A stretch of 5,607 nt of DNA from assembly GCA_017964055.1 (NCBI GenBank), contig JAGCSS010000321.1:1-5607 (forward strand), given 5' to 3'. The notes under the pieces were generated by a model. That model was not told the origin of the DNA and searched no databases. It worked only from the letters and a program-made list of their open reading frames with translations. Shown here piece by piece: positions 1 to 5,549 of this stretch. Origin of the DNA: Lachnospiraceae bacterium (lineage in GTDB: Bacteria; Bacillota; Clostridia; Lachnospirales; Lachnospiraceae). The position numbers and the translations under genes are program-made. Every line of letters begins with the position of its first letter. Position 1 is the first letter of the stretch.

Positions 1-210
1 TCGGACTTTAAGCTGTCCGAGATTATGCAGAATTACTGGGTGAATTTCGCGAAATACGGCGATCCCAACGGCAGCGGCCTGCCCGAGTGGAAGCCCGTGA
101 CCGAAAAGGGAGGAAAACTCCTCGAACTGAATGACGAGCTTACGATGATAGACGATCCGTACATGGATATCTACAGGATCCTGGACAAGTATCAGGCGGA
201 ACAGAATTAA
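1..210 (+). CDS. Carboxylesterase type B family protein, C-terminal fragment
   Basis: The reading frame is open from the first base and ends in TAA at 208-210, giving the last 69 residues of a protein whose start is outside the window. The segment LSEIMQNYWVNFAKYGDPNG, followed by GLPEWKPV, is the typical C-terminal signature of type B carboxylesterases (PnbA/COG2272, alpha/beta hydrolase fold). In that family a YW.NFA..GDPN stretch follows the catalytic histidine. The nucleophilic serine elbow and the other catalytic residues lie upstream and cannot be checked. Family members hydrolyse carboxylic esters, but the substrate here is unknown. The gene runs in the same direction as the mod genes and ends about 24 bases before the putative modA promoter. 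I see no convincing terminator after it, so some read-through into modA is possible. A functional link to molybdenum is not evident. Confidence 0.88.
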   Translation, partial: SDFKLSEIMQNYWVNFAKYGDPNGSGLPEWKPVTEKGGKLLELNDELTMIDDPYMDIYRILDKYQAEQN

Positions 211-233
211 AAGCAGAATGTCGGAATTAGTTC

Positions 234-262
234 TTGACACTTCGTTATATTTTTGAGAGAAT
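234..262 (+). promoter_or_regulatory. Putative sigma-A-type promoter of the mod operon
   Basis: A perfect -35 hexamer TTGACA (234-239) is followed after 17 bases by GAGAAT (257-262), which matches 4 of 6 positions of the -10 consensus. Transcription would start near 269, leaving a leader of about 95 nt before modA. The placement just after the esterase stop and before modA fits an operon promoter. The -10 is weak, so this is a prediction from sequence only. Confidence 0.55.
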
Positions 263-266
263 ATCG
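243..266. promoter_or_regulatory. Candidate ModE-like operator over the mod promoter
   Basis: An imperfect dyad has half-sites CGTTAT (243-248) and ATATCG (261-266), which is CGNTAT-N12-ATANCG. It lies across the spacer and the -10 of the predicted mod promoter, where a bound repressor would block RNA polymerase. From memory, the operator of the molybdate-responsive repressor ModE upstream of E. coli modABC also has CGTTAT half-sites, with slightly wider spacing. No modE gene is in this window, and the half-sites are short and AT-rich, so chance similarity is possible. The position upstream of modA is what raises its weight. Confidence 0.4.
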
Positions 267-293
267 GTGGGGGCAAAATTAGTTTGCTCCCAC
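267..293 (+). other. Leader hairpin 1 upstream of modA
   Basis: Arms GTGGGGGCAAA (267-277) and TTTGCTCCCAC (283-293) pair over 11 bp, including one G-U pair, around a 5-nt loop. It lies at or just after the predicted transcription start. No T-run follows it (the next bases are TAAAATT), so it is not a standard intrinsic terminator for the upstream esterase gene. It could stabilise the mRNA 5' end or belong to a larger regulatory fold. Confidence 0.5.
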
Positions 294-310
294 TAAAATT
301 ATTCTGAGGC

Positions 311-340
311 GTCATAACCGCTCGGGGGAGCCGTTATGGC
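311..340 (+). other. Leader hairpin 2 upstream of modA
   Basis: Arms 311-323 (GTCATAACCGCTC) and 328-340 (GAGCCGTTATGGC) pair at 12 of 13 positions, counting one G-U pair, around a GGGG loop. The only mismatch is C319/C332. It ends 10 nt before the modA ribosome binding site (351-356). Together with hairpin 1 it makes a compact two-stem leader. Known molybdenum or tungsten cofactor riboswitches sit at such positions, but I do not recognise their conserved core here. Confidence 0.5.
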
Positions 341-364
341 AGCAAAAACAAAGGGGTGGTTGTC

Positions 365-1183
365 ATGAAAAGATTTTTTGCATTATTGATGGTTACGTGT
401 CTGGTTTTCGGTGCTGCGGGATGTTCTTCGAAACAGAAAGAAGCAACGGAACTCATAGTATTTGCGGCAGCATCGATGACCGAGACTTTGAACGCGATAG
501 CGGAGAAGTACAAAGCCGCTGCGCCCGAAGTTACTTTAGTCTTCAATTTCGATTCTTCCGGAACCTTGAAAACACAGATACAGGAAGGCGCGGACTGCGA
601 CGTTTTCATTTCGGCTTCTCCCAAGCAGATGAATCAGCTCGATGCCGCAAAGGACAAGGACGGCGGCAATACGGAAGGACTGGATTTCGTACTTTCGGAT
701 ACCAGGTTCAACCTGCTGGAGAATAAAGTTGCGCTGGCGGTGCCCGAAGGCAATCCCGCCGGGATCGGCTCGTATCAGGATCTGAAGGCGGGTCTCGAGG
801 CCGGGACCATCCTTCTGGCCATGGGCAATTCTGATGTTCCGGTAGGACAGTATACGCAGAAGATATTCGCCTACTACGGGCTGGATGAAGCCGCGCTGGC
901 ATCGGCGGGAGTTCTGTCTTACGGATCCAATGTAAAGGAAGTTACTTCACAGGTAAAAGAAGCCGCCGTATCATGCGGCATCATATACGCTACCGATGCA
1001 TTTTCGGCCGGACTTACCGTGGTAGATACCGCGACAAAGGATATGTGCGGCCAGGTCATCTATCCGGCTGCCGTTATAAAGGGTACGGAGCATGAAAAGG
1101 AAGCAAAGGCATTCCTGGAGTACCTGAAGGGCAGCGAAGCTGCGGAAGTGTTTAAGTCGGTAGGTTTTTCTCCGCTGTCTTGA
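365..1183 (+). CDS. modA: Molybdate ABC transporter substrate-binding lipoprotein ModA
   Basis: Periplasmic-type binding protein that captures molybdate or tungstate outside the membrane and delivers it to ModB. The chosen ATG (365) has AAGGGG at 351-356, 8 nt upstream. An in-frame GTG at 356 lies inside that site and is unlikely to be used. The product has 272 residues, close to the usual 250-270. Residues 1-19 form a lipoprotein signal peptide ending AAG-C20, so the protein is probably lipid-anchored. The ModA landmarks appear in order: FAAASMTE (33-40), FDSSGTL (62-68), DVFISASPKQM (79-89), GNSDVPVGQY (154-163), SNVKEV (188-193) and GIIYATDAFSAG (205-216). By comparison with E. coli ModA, likely oxyanion ligands are S37, S64 or S65, a residue near V158, V190 and Y208. 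It is the first gene of modABC. Molybdate and tungstate cannot be told apart from sequence. Confidence 0.96.
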   Translation: MKRFFALLMVTCLVFGAAGCSSKQKEATELIVFAAASMTETLNAIAEKYKAAAPEVTLVFNFDSSGTLKTQIQEGADCDVFISASPKQMNQLDAAKDKDGGNTEGLDFVLSDTRFNLLENKVALAVPEGNPAGIGSYQDLKAGLEAGTILLAMGNSDVPVGQYTQKIFAYYGLDEAALASAGVLSYGSNVKEVTSQVKEAAVSCGIIYATDAFSAGLTVVDTATKDMCGQVIYPAAVIKGTEHEKEAKAFLEYLKGSEAAEVFKSVGFSPLS

Positions 1184-1212
1184 TCGAATAACTGACGCGG
1201 CGGACAAGGGCA

Positions 1213-1236
1213 GACACAGGGACGGTTCTTCTGTCT
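1213..1236. repeat. Solitary REP-like palindromic repeat unit
   Basis: This 24-nt unit in the 81-bp gap between modA and modB matches the left arm of the inverted pair in modC (2751-2774) at 21 of 24 positions. The shared core is GGGACGGTTCTT. The unit has self-complementary ends: with one flanking base pair on each side, GCAGACA (1210-1216) pairs with TGTCTGC (1232-1238) around a 15-nt loop. It lies 16 nt upstream of the modB ribosome binding site. I recall GGGACGGTTCT repeats as common in Clostridia genomes, and short palindromes of this kind are often spread by REP-associated tyrosine transposases. No such gene is in the window. Confidence 0.7.
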
Positions 1237-1264
1237 GCGAACTGCCTTAAAGAAAGGATTCTCT

Positions 1265-1942
1265 ATGGACTGGTATCCTCTGCTCAATTCCCTAAGGATC
1301 GCCGCGATAAGCAGCGTTACGGTATTCTTTCTGGGAATCTGCGCGGCTTATTACATAGCGCGCATCCCCCGGTTCCTGAAAGGAATACTTGATGTGATCC
1401 TGACGCTGCCGCTGGTGCTCCCGCCCACGGTCGTCGGGTATCTGCTGTTGCGCGTGCTCGGGCCGAAACGCTTTTTCGGAGCCTGGTTTTTTGAGGTATT
1501 CGGCGTAAAGCTGACCATGCAGTGGTGGTCCGCGATATTTGCAACCACGGTAGTCATTTTTCCGCTGATGTACAGGACCGCGCGGGGCGCATTCGAGTCG
1601 TTCGACGAGACACTGGAGCATGCCGGGAAAACGCTGGGGCTCAGCAACTCATTTATTTTCTGGCGTATACGTATGCCTTACTGCAAACAGGGTATAATAG
1701 CCGGGATAGTGCTGTCGTTCGCGAGAGCGCTCGGCGAATACGGCGCGACCAGCATGATCTGCGGCTATACGCCGGGCAGGACCGCGACTGTTTCTACAAC
1801 TGTCTACCAGCTGTGGAGGACGAACGATGACGGTCTTGCGATAAAATGGGTGCTGGTAAATGTAGCTATCTCGGCCACTGTGCTGCTGGCCGTCAATATG
1901 CTCGAGCGCAGAAAACGTACAGAGAGTACGGCTGTGGCATGA
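1265..1942 (+). CDS. modB: Molybdate ABC transporter permease ModB
   Basis: Integral membrane subunit that, as a dimer, forms the molybdate path across the cytoplasmic membrane. It receives substrate from ModA and is driven by ModC. The 225 residues match the usual length (about 225-230). GAAAGGA (1252-1258) sits 6 nt before the ATG. Hydrophobic segments lie at about 9-31, 40-66, 87-105, 143-165 and 195-214, in line with a five-to-six-helix BPD-type permease. TLPLVLPPTVVGYLLL (47-62) is a hallmark of the ModB/CysT group. The EAA loop that docks on the ATPase is LEHAGKTLG followed by IRMP (117-138), and FARALGEYGATSMI (152-165) is also typical. It follows modA by 81 bp and precedes modC by 75 bp, which is looser than the overlapping mod genes of many bacteria. 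No truncation is seen. Confidence 0.96.
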   Translation: MDWYPLLNSLRIAAISSVTVFFLGICAAYYIARIPRFLKGILDVILTLPLVLPPTVVGYLLLRVLGPKRFFGAWFFEVFGVKLTMQWWSAIFATTVVIFPLMYRTARGAFESFDETLEHAGKTLGLSNSFIFWRIRMPYCKQGIIAGIVLSFARALGEYGATSMICGYTPGRTATVSTTVYQLWRTNDDGLAIKWVLVNVAISATVLLAVNMLERRKRTESTAVA

Positions 1943-2017
1943 CAGGGGAGATCTGATCCGGAGCTAAGATAATAAAACCGTTATACGAGAAAAACGGAAA
2001 ACGGTCGGAAGGTTCAT

Positions 2018-3145
2018 ATGGGGTTAATCGCGGATTTCGAAAAAACGATCGGAAAATTCAAACTCGACATACATTTAGCGACAGGAGATGACTCACTGTC
2101 GCTACTCGGCGCGTCCGGATGCGGCAAGAGCATGACGCTCAAATGCATCGCAGGTATCGAACGGCCCGATAAAGGCAGGATCGAGCTGAACGGAGTGACG
2201 CTTTTTGATTCTGAGAAGGGCATCGATCTGCCTCCGCAGGAGCGCAGGGTAGGCTATCTTTTCCAGGAGGGCGCTCTGTTCCCGAACATGACGATCCTTG
2301 ACAATGTAATATGCGGTATAAGAGAGAAGCTGCCAAGGCGCGAAAAGGAGAAGACCGCGCGTGAGATGCTCGCGAAAATGCATATATCGGATACCGAGAG
2401 ACGCAGGCCCGACAGCCTATCGGGCGGACAGCAGCAGCGCGCGGCACTGGCCCGGATACTTGTAGGAAAGCCCGAGATATTGCTGCTCGATGAGCCTTTT
2501 TCGGCACTTGACGCGCATCTTAGATTTGAGCTTGAAAGAGTTGTGAGCGAGGCGATACGGGATATTGGAAAGCCGGCGATATTTGTGTCGCATAACCGCG
2601 ACGAAGCCTACCGTATCACCGACAGGATCGCGATAATGAACAACGGCAGCATAGAGATCGAGGGTGACAGGCACAGCATCTTTGCGGACCCTCAGACTGT
2701 TTACGCGGCAAGGATGACAGGCTGCAAGAATTTGGCTTCGGTTGATTACGGACAAGGGGACGGTTCTTTTGTCTCCGGGTCTGAAGACAAAAGAACCGTC
2801 CCCTTGTCTGCTGCACGTGTCCGAGTCCCTGCATGGGGAATGGAGCTTGAAGTTCCGAACACTTCGAAGACCCGATCGGCCGGGATGCCGGAAGGGATCA
2901 CTGCCATCGGCATAAGGATGCATGACATCCGCCTCGGCCCCGCCGAGCGTAATCAATTTGTCTGCAAAGTCGAAGAGGAGATCGAGAATCCGTTCTCGTA
3001 CACAGTCATGCTCCGGCCTGCCGGCCCAACCGAAGGCACCGAATGCCTGGGAATGGAACTTGACAAACCGACATGGGAATCCGCCCGCGCCGAAACCATC
3101 ACGATACACATTCCTCCTGAGAATGTGTTATTGCTGAGAGAATAA
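2018..3145 (+). CDS. modC: Molybdate ABC transporter ATP-binding protein ModC, with an in-frame repeat insertion
   Basis: Cytoplasmic ATPase that powers molybdate import through ModB. GGAAGG (2007-2012) lies 5 nt before the ATG. All ABC motifs are intact: Walker A GASGCGKS (31-38), Q-loop LFQEGALFPN (81-90), signature LSGGQQQR (134-141), Walker B ILLLDEP (154-160), D-loop SALD (162-165) and switch histidine in FVSHNRDEA (189-197). GCKNLA (235-240) marks the end of the ATPase domain. The C-terminal part (about 268-375) is a divergent TOBE-like domain that may sense oxyanion. The oddity is at residues 245-264, encoded by a perfect inverted repeat (2751-2808). These residues separate GCKNLASVDY from the VRVPAWGMELEV stretch, which in ModC proteins as I recall them follow each other closely. 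At 375 residues it is a little longer than the roughly 350 of E. coli ModC. The insertion sits in an interdomain linker and keeps the frame, so the protein is probably functional. Confidence 0.95.
   Translation: MGLIADFEKTIGKFKLDIHLATGDDSLSLLGASGCGKSMTLKCIAGIERPDKGRIELNGVTLFDSEKGIDLPPQERRVGYLFQEGALFPNMTILDNVICGIREKLPRREKEKTAREMLAKMHISDTERRRPDSLSGGQQQRAALARILVGKPEILLLDEPFSALDAHLRFELERVVSEAIRDIGKPAIFVSHNRDEAYRITDRIAIMNNGSIEIEGDRHSIFADPQTVYAARMTGCKNLASVDYGQGDGSFVSGSEDKRTVPLSAARVRVPAWGMELEVPNTSKTRSAGMPEGITAIGIRMHDIRLGPAERNQFVCKVEEEIENPFSYTVMLRPAGPTEGTECLGMELDKPTWESARAETITIHIPPENVLLLRE
2751..2808. repeat. Inverted pair of REP-like units (perfect 24-bp stem) inside modC
   Basis: The arms 2751-2774 and 2785-2808 are perfect reverse complements over 24 bp, separated by the 10-nt loop CCGGGTCTGA. 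The left arm begins GACAAGGGGACGG and ends TTCTTTTGTCT. Each arm is a copy of the unit found alone at 1213-1236, so this is a head-on pair like the BIMEs built from REP sequences. No target-site duplication is visible next to it. It is read through in the modC frame as GQGDGSFVSGSEDKRTVPLS (20 residues). As RNA it should fold into a very stable hairpin inside the coding sequence. Confidence 0.9.
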
Positions 3146-3162
3146 GTGATACGCTAATGTGA

Positions 3163-3244
3163 GGCGTGGGCGCGCAGGGTGGTTTTTCTCAAAACGATCA
3201 AACGGTTTTGTTTTGAGAAAAACTACCCGTTGCAGCCCAACGCC
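3163..3244. repeat. 82-nt imperfect palindrome between modC and the MoCF gene
   Basis: The inner arms 3177-3195 and 3210-3228 pair over 19 bp (18 Watson-Crick and one G-U) around a 14-nt loop, with the shared run TTTTTCTCAAAAC opposite its complement. An outer GC-rich stem continues the fold: 3163-3171 pairs with 3235-3244 with one bulged A, and 3172-3174 with 3231-3233. The palindrome starts 18 nt after the modC stop and ends 47 nt before the next start codon. No T-run follows, so it is not a normal intrinsic terminator. It could be a MITE or REP-like palindrome, or an mRNA-processing or stabilising hairpin that separates modC expression from the downstream gene. It shares no sequence with the GGGACGGTTCT units. 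Confidence 0.75.
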
Positions 3245-3291
3245 GCATATTGGCTGGTAACTTAATACTTATCATAGAATCGAGGAATCAT

Positions 3292-4308
3292 ATGAAGAAG
3301 ATCCGCGTACAAGACGCTGTCGGCATGACCCTTTGCCACGACATCACAAAGATGGTCGACGGTTTCAAAGGCCCCGCATTTAAGCGCGGCCATGTGATCC
3401 GTGAGGAAGACATCGAAGAGCTGTTGAATATCGGCAAGCAGACCGTATTCATCTGGGAGGAGAATGCCGGCGAGCTGCACGAAGAGGACTGCGCTTTGCG
3501 CATGGCCGCGATGGCTCCGGTCGAGGGCGCACATTATACCGCTCCGTCCGAAGGAAAAGTCCTTCTGATAGCCGACACGGAAGGCATGTTCAGGGTGGAT
3601 ACCGGGCTTCTCGAGGAAGTAAATTCCATCGAGGACGTCACCATATCGACGCTGCCCGACCATTTCCCCGTCAAAAAAGGCGACAGGCTCGCCTCGATGA
3701 GGATCGTACCGCTGGTCACGAAGGAAGCGAACATTATCGCCGCAGAAGAGAAATGTGCGGGAAAAAAGCTGCTTGACCTGCGTCCGTACCATGCGCGCAG
3801 GGCAGGTGTCATCATAACCGGTTCCGAGGTCTATAACGGCAGGATCAAGGATAAATTCGAACCCGTGATCAGGGAAAAACTGTCCCATTATCCCGGTGGG
3901 ATCGTCGGTGTAACGATATGCGACGATGACCTTGACATGATCGTGCGCGAAGCAAAAAAACATCTGGACAACGGGGCTGATTTCCTGATATTCACAGGCG
4001 GCATGAGTGTCGATCCCGATGACGTGACGCCCACCGCCGTCAGACAGCTCGGAGCGGAGATCATAACCCACGGAGTGCCCTCGCAGCCCGGCAATATGAC
4101 TCTTGTGGCATATCTCGGTGATGTTCCGATACTCGGTGTCCCCGGGGCCGCGATCAGTCGTCCCACGACGCTTTTCGATGTATTGCTCCCGCAGATATAT
4201 GCCGGCGACAAGCTCACAAACCGGGACCTGATCCGCATGGGCGACGGCGGCTTGTGCAGACTGTGCGAAACCTGCCATTTCCCGACCTGTACTTTTGGAA
4301 GATACTAG
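3292..4308 (+). CDS. Molybdopterin-binding (MoCF domain) protein with a cysteine-rich C-terminus
   Basis: Probably acts in molybdenum cofactor assembly or handling in the cytoplasm. GAGG (3282-3285) sits 6 nt before the ATG at 3292. An in-frame TTG at 3250 has no comparable site. The product has 338 residues. The MoCF_biosynth (MoeA/MogA-type) fold is seen at about 168-305: RRAGVIITGSEVYNGRIKD (169-187), FTGGMSVDPDDVTP (234-247, the molybdopterin-binding TGG loop with acidic residues) and LGVPGAAISRPTTLFDVLLP (281-300). The N-terminal 165 residues resemble the shorter MoeA-like proteins of Clostridia, not full MoeA (about 410 residues). The tail carries C322, C325, C328 and C333 (CxxCxxCxxxxC) and may bind metal or an Fe-S cluster. 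The position behind modABC supports a molybdenum role. The exact reaction, whether molybdate insertion, cofactor transfer or sensing, cannot be told from sequence, so I give no gene symbol. Confidence 0.88.
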   Translation: MKKIRVQDAVGMTLCHDITKMVDGFKGPAFKRGHVIREEDIEELLNIGKQTVFIWEENAGELHEEDCALRMAAMAPVEGAHYTAPSEGKVLLIADTEGMFRVDTGLLEEVNSIEDVTISTLPDHFPVKKGDRLASMRIVPLVTKEANIIAAEEKCAGKKLLDLRPYHARRAGVIITGSEVYNGRIKDKFEPVIREKLSHYPGGIVGVTICDDDLDMIVREAKKHLDNGADFLIFTGGMSVDPDDVTPTAVRQLGAEIITHGVPSQPGNMTLVAYLGDVPILGVPGAAISRPTTLFDVLLPQIYAGDKLTNRDLIRMGDGGLCRLCETCHFPTCTFGRY

Positions 4309-4396
4309 GTTCACGCCGAGGTATTATCGAGGCCGTGACTACCGCTACCGCCCGCATCCCCCCAAAATAGTGTTTTTCAGATTACACAGGAGTGCT

Positions 4397-4453
4397 ATGA
4401 TAATACCGACGACCAATGAAAATGTCATTATTTCGGATTGGAGATCGATATGA
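4397..4453 (+). CDS. Possible 18-codon leader ORF coupled to the lipoprotein gene
   Basis: A short ORF encodes MIIPTTNENVIISDWRSI. It starts at an ATG with AGGAG at 4388-4392, 4 nt upstream, and stops at TGA 4451-4453, which overlaps the ATG (4450-4452) of the next gene as ATGA. A good ribosome binding site plus an exact stop-start overlap suggests translational coupling. The ORF also spans the downstream gene's own Shine-Dalgarno (GGAG, 4440-4443). The peptide resembles nothing I recognise and shows no signal or membrane segment. An ORF this short can arise by chance. Confidence 0.35.
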   Translation: MIIPTTNENVIISDWRSI

Positions 4454-5091
4454 AGAAAGCACTCCTTTTTGTTTTGTTTGCCATGCTGCTTACAGCCTGC
4501 ACGGGCTATAACGATTCGGAATATATCACCGAAGGCAATAGGGGTTATGAGCTTTCGAACGACCGCAGGGAAGCGATGATAAAGGATTATTTCTGGGACG
4601 GCGATGAGAGTCACACTGTCATCGATATACCGGAAGAACTCTCGGACGGCACGCCCGTTAAAAAGCTGGGCGGATTTATCGGGATCGGAGTTCCGACAAA
4701 TTTTGAGATAAAATATGATCCTGCGGTGGACTACGTGAACCTCTCGACTCTGAATATCATAAACGAAGAAACCGACAGCCCGGAACCCGTAAGTGCGGCT
4801 GCTGCCGATACAGATATCACGCCCGGGAAGGAAGATGCCGTGGCAGTGTATAAGGACATAGTCTTTACCGTCAATGTCAGCAAGAACATCGCAAAAATGG
4901 GCAACATGAGTACTTACAACATCTGTTATCAGATCTCATCACGCGGCATCAGACAGGATGACGGCACGGTGCTTGTATACCGCCCGACATTGCGTTTTAA
5001 CGTTGCGCCGCTGAATACAAACTTTTATGCGGAAGACGGAGTCCTGTATAACAGGAGTACCGGTGAAGCCGTGCTCCGTGATGACTATTAG
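4450..5091 (+). CDS. Uncharacterised lipoprotein
   Basis: I do not recognise the family. The ATG at 4450 is preferred: GGAG at 4440-4443 lies 6 nt upstream, and the signal peptide begins there (an in-frame TTG at 4438 would only add MEID). Residues 1-16 (MKK, then a hydrophobic core) end in the lipobox LLTA-C17, so the product should be exported and lipid-anchored to the outer face of the membrane. The mature part is about 197 residues with no further membrane segment and is acidic. A low-complexity acidic, alanine- and proline-rich linker (about 106-128) splits it into two likely beta-rich parts. The motifs YFWDG (47-51), IDIPEELSDGTPVKKLGG (58-75) and NTNFYAEDGVLYNRSTGEAV (189-208) recall the style of BspA-type leucine-rich-repeat proteins, but there is no repeat array. 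That resemblance is only suggestive. It follows the MoCF gene by 141 bp, and nothing links it to molybdenum. Confidence 0.82.
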   Translation: MKKALLFVLFAMLLTACTGYNDSEYITEGNRGYELSNDRREAMIKDYFWDGDESHTVIDIPEELSDGTPVKKLGGFIGIGVPTNFEIKYDPAVDYVNLSTLNIINEETDSPEPVSAAAADTDITPGKEDAVAVYKDIVFTVNVSKNIAKMGNMSTYNICYQISSRGIRQDDGTVLVYRPTLRFNVAPLNTNFYAEDGVLYNRSTGEAVLRDDY

Positions 5092-5112
5092 GAAAAGGAT
5101 AGAATAAGACCA

Positions 5113-5139
5113 ATGGATGAATTCTTATTCGGTAGCTAA
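5113..5139 (+). other. 8-codon mini-ORF just before the TPR gene
   Basis: ATG at 5113 opens MDEFLFGS and stops at TAA 5137-5139, 2 nt before the first ATG of the TPR gene and in a different frame. No well-placed Shine-Dalgarno is seen: AAGG at 5095-5098 is 14 nt away. It could be a coupling leader, the remnant of an N-terminus detached by a frameshift, or chance. I favour chance or remnant over a functional peptide. Confidence 0.2.
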
Positions 5140-5141
5140 GA

Positions 5142-5474
5142 ATGATGATGCAAAAGAAGGTGGATGTAACGGTCCCGAAGGAACTGATACTAGCTAATGA
5201 ACTTCAGAAAATCGGAGACTATGAGTTATCAAGAAAAACTTATCAGGACTTTTTTGACGCAAACCCTATGCATATCCTGAGATTCAAGGCATTATTTGAA
5301 GTTGCCGATAATCTTTATCATGCCGGAAGATATGTTGAGGCACGGCAGGGATATCTAAAGTTTTTAGAGTATTGCGCAAGTCAGGAAGATTTATCAGCTG
5401 ATGAATCCGGATGGGTTGAGGCTTATACTGATTTGTCGAACAGTAGGCTTCGGACTATTAAGAAGGGTCTTTGA
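5142..5474 (+). CDS. Small TPR-like repeat protein
   Basis: A 110-residue soluble protein with no signal peptide or membrane segment. Two tetratricopeptide-like helical hairpins are visible. The first is about 17-46 (ANELQKIGDYELSRKTYQDF, ending NP), and the second about 51-80 (LFEVADNLYHAGRYVEARQG, then YLKFLEY). The G-x-Y, A/S and aromatic positions fit the TPR consensus. A further helix at about 85-107 could cap the array. Such domains usually mediate protein-protein contact, and no partner is evident. Three ATGs in frame (5142, 5145, 5148) could each serve as start. No strong Shine-Dalgarno precedes them, unlike every other gene here. By hand count its G+C is near 40%, against 50-58% in sampled stretches of modC and the MoCF gene, hinting at a different origin. 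The N-terminus may be incomplete. Confidence 0.65.
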   Translation: MMMQKKVDVTVPKELILANELQKIGDYELSRKTYQDFFDANPMHILRFKALFEVADNLYHAGRYVEARQGYLKFLEYCASQEDLSADESGWVEAYTDLSNSRLRTIKKGL

Positions 5475-5549
5475 ACCGGTGTTGTTTATGATGTACATTT
5501 TTTCTCCTTTTTTTCGGAACAATTACCATAGTCTCAGTTGCTCTGGAGA

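Noticed and set aside
267..300. Intrinsic terminator for the esterase gene
   Set aside because: The hairpin is strong, but TAAAATT follows instead of a T-run, and it lies at the predicted modA transcription start.
1939..1973. Promoter between modB and modC from ATGACA (1939-1944) and GATAAT (1968-1973)
   Set aside because: The hexamers are good matches, but the 23-bp spacer is too long for a sigma-A promoter.
1977..2005. Hairpin ACCGTT/AACGGT before modC
   Set aside because: It has only 6 bp with a 17-nt loop, weak enough to be chance.
2417..3109. 230-codon minus-strand open frame opposite modC
   Set aside because: It is antisense to conserved ABC and TOBE-like sequence. Its openness is helped by the inverted repeat, which has no stop codons in either direction.
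3163..3244. Second copy of the repeat family seen in modC
   Set aside because: It shares no run with GGGACGGTTCTT. The palindrome is built from a different sequence.
3250..3280. TTG start at 3250 and possible -10 TAGAAT (3275-3280) for the MoCF gene
   Set aside because: The TTG has no Shine-Dalgarno and would add residues foreign to the family. A promoter with that -10 would start transcription inside the ribosome binding site, and its best -35 (TTGGCT) is 19 bp away.
3262..4314. Long 350-codon open frame on the minus strand opposite the MoCF gene
   Set aside because: It lies almost exactly antisense to a gene with clear family motifs, its product resembles nothing, and it has no convincing ribosome binding site. 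It is a codon-bias shadow.
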